A stretch of 5,462 nt of DNA, taken from positions 1 to 5,462 of the forward strand of contig JAISBG010000566.1 in NCBI GenBank assembly GCA_031266315.1. Reading direction: 5' to 3'. The notes beneath the pieces are model-generated. The model ran no database searches, was not told where the DNA came from, and saw nothing but the letters and a program-made list of their open reading frames with translations. A program made the position numbers and the translations under genes. Positions 5,443 through 5,462 of this stretch are shown here, piece by piece. This DNA comes from Planctomycetaceae bacterium. GTDB taxonomy: Bacteria > Planctomycetota > Planctomycetia > Pirellulales > Thermoguttaceae. The number at the start of each line of letters is the position of its first letter. The stretch's first letter is position 1.

Positions 5443-5462
5443 ATGAAAATAGTAAAAGTGTT
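5443..5462 (+). CDS. Possible start of a downstream gene, 3'-partial
   Basis: ATG AAA ATA GTA AAA GTG opens here (MKIVKV) and runs off the window. A clear Shine-Dalgarno-like GGAG at 5431-5434 lies eight bases before the ATG, better than anything before the lipoprotein gene. The Lys-rich, hydrophobic start is typical of a real N-terminus, but only six codons are visible, so no product can be named and the frame may close soon after. Confidence 0.35.

Overview
The window most likely comes from a low-to-moderate GC member of the Planctomycetota. The main reason is the first gene, a DUF1559 (SBP_bac_10) protein with a type IV pilin-like N-terminus and the [14 protein letters not shown] signature. 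This family is massively expanded in Planctomycetota and much rarer elsewhere. Genus and habitat cannot be read from the sequence.

Layout: 1-1059 holds the 3' part of the DUF1559 gene on the + strand, with its first codons cut off by the window edge. 1060-2201 is a long (about 1.1 kb), AT-rich, gene-free stretch packed with repeats. It contains a MITE-like nested palindrome (1106-1380), short interspersed repeats, a strong hairpin followed by a terminator-like hairpin (1551-1604), a long inverted repeat (1690-1816), a 9-nt tandem array (about 1853-1923), and 13-nt and 12-nt direct repeats just upstream of the next gene. 2202-5207 encodes a 1001-residue predicted lipoprotein on the + strand that I do not recognise as a named family. 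It has a lipobox at Cys31, four cysteine-rich modules with regular six-residue Cys spacing, a Gly/Val/Pro-rich stretch, an acidic patch, a long Glu/Arg/Ala/Gln-rich predicted coiled coil, and a Pro/Gln/Asn/Met-rich tail with short peptide repeats. 5208-5442 is AT-rich and non-coding, with another copy of the interspersed repeat. A Shine-Dalgarno-preceded ATG at 5443 may begin a third gene that runs off the window.

No operon is evident: the two main genes are separated by over 1.1 kb of repeats and probably have separate transcripts. Both main products are predicted to be exported and envelope-anchored, one as a pseudopilin-like membrane protein and the other as a lipoprotein, but nothing in the sequence shows that they work together. 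The two most distinctive items are the Cys-module/coiled-coil lipoprotein and the repeat family found 3' of both genes.
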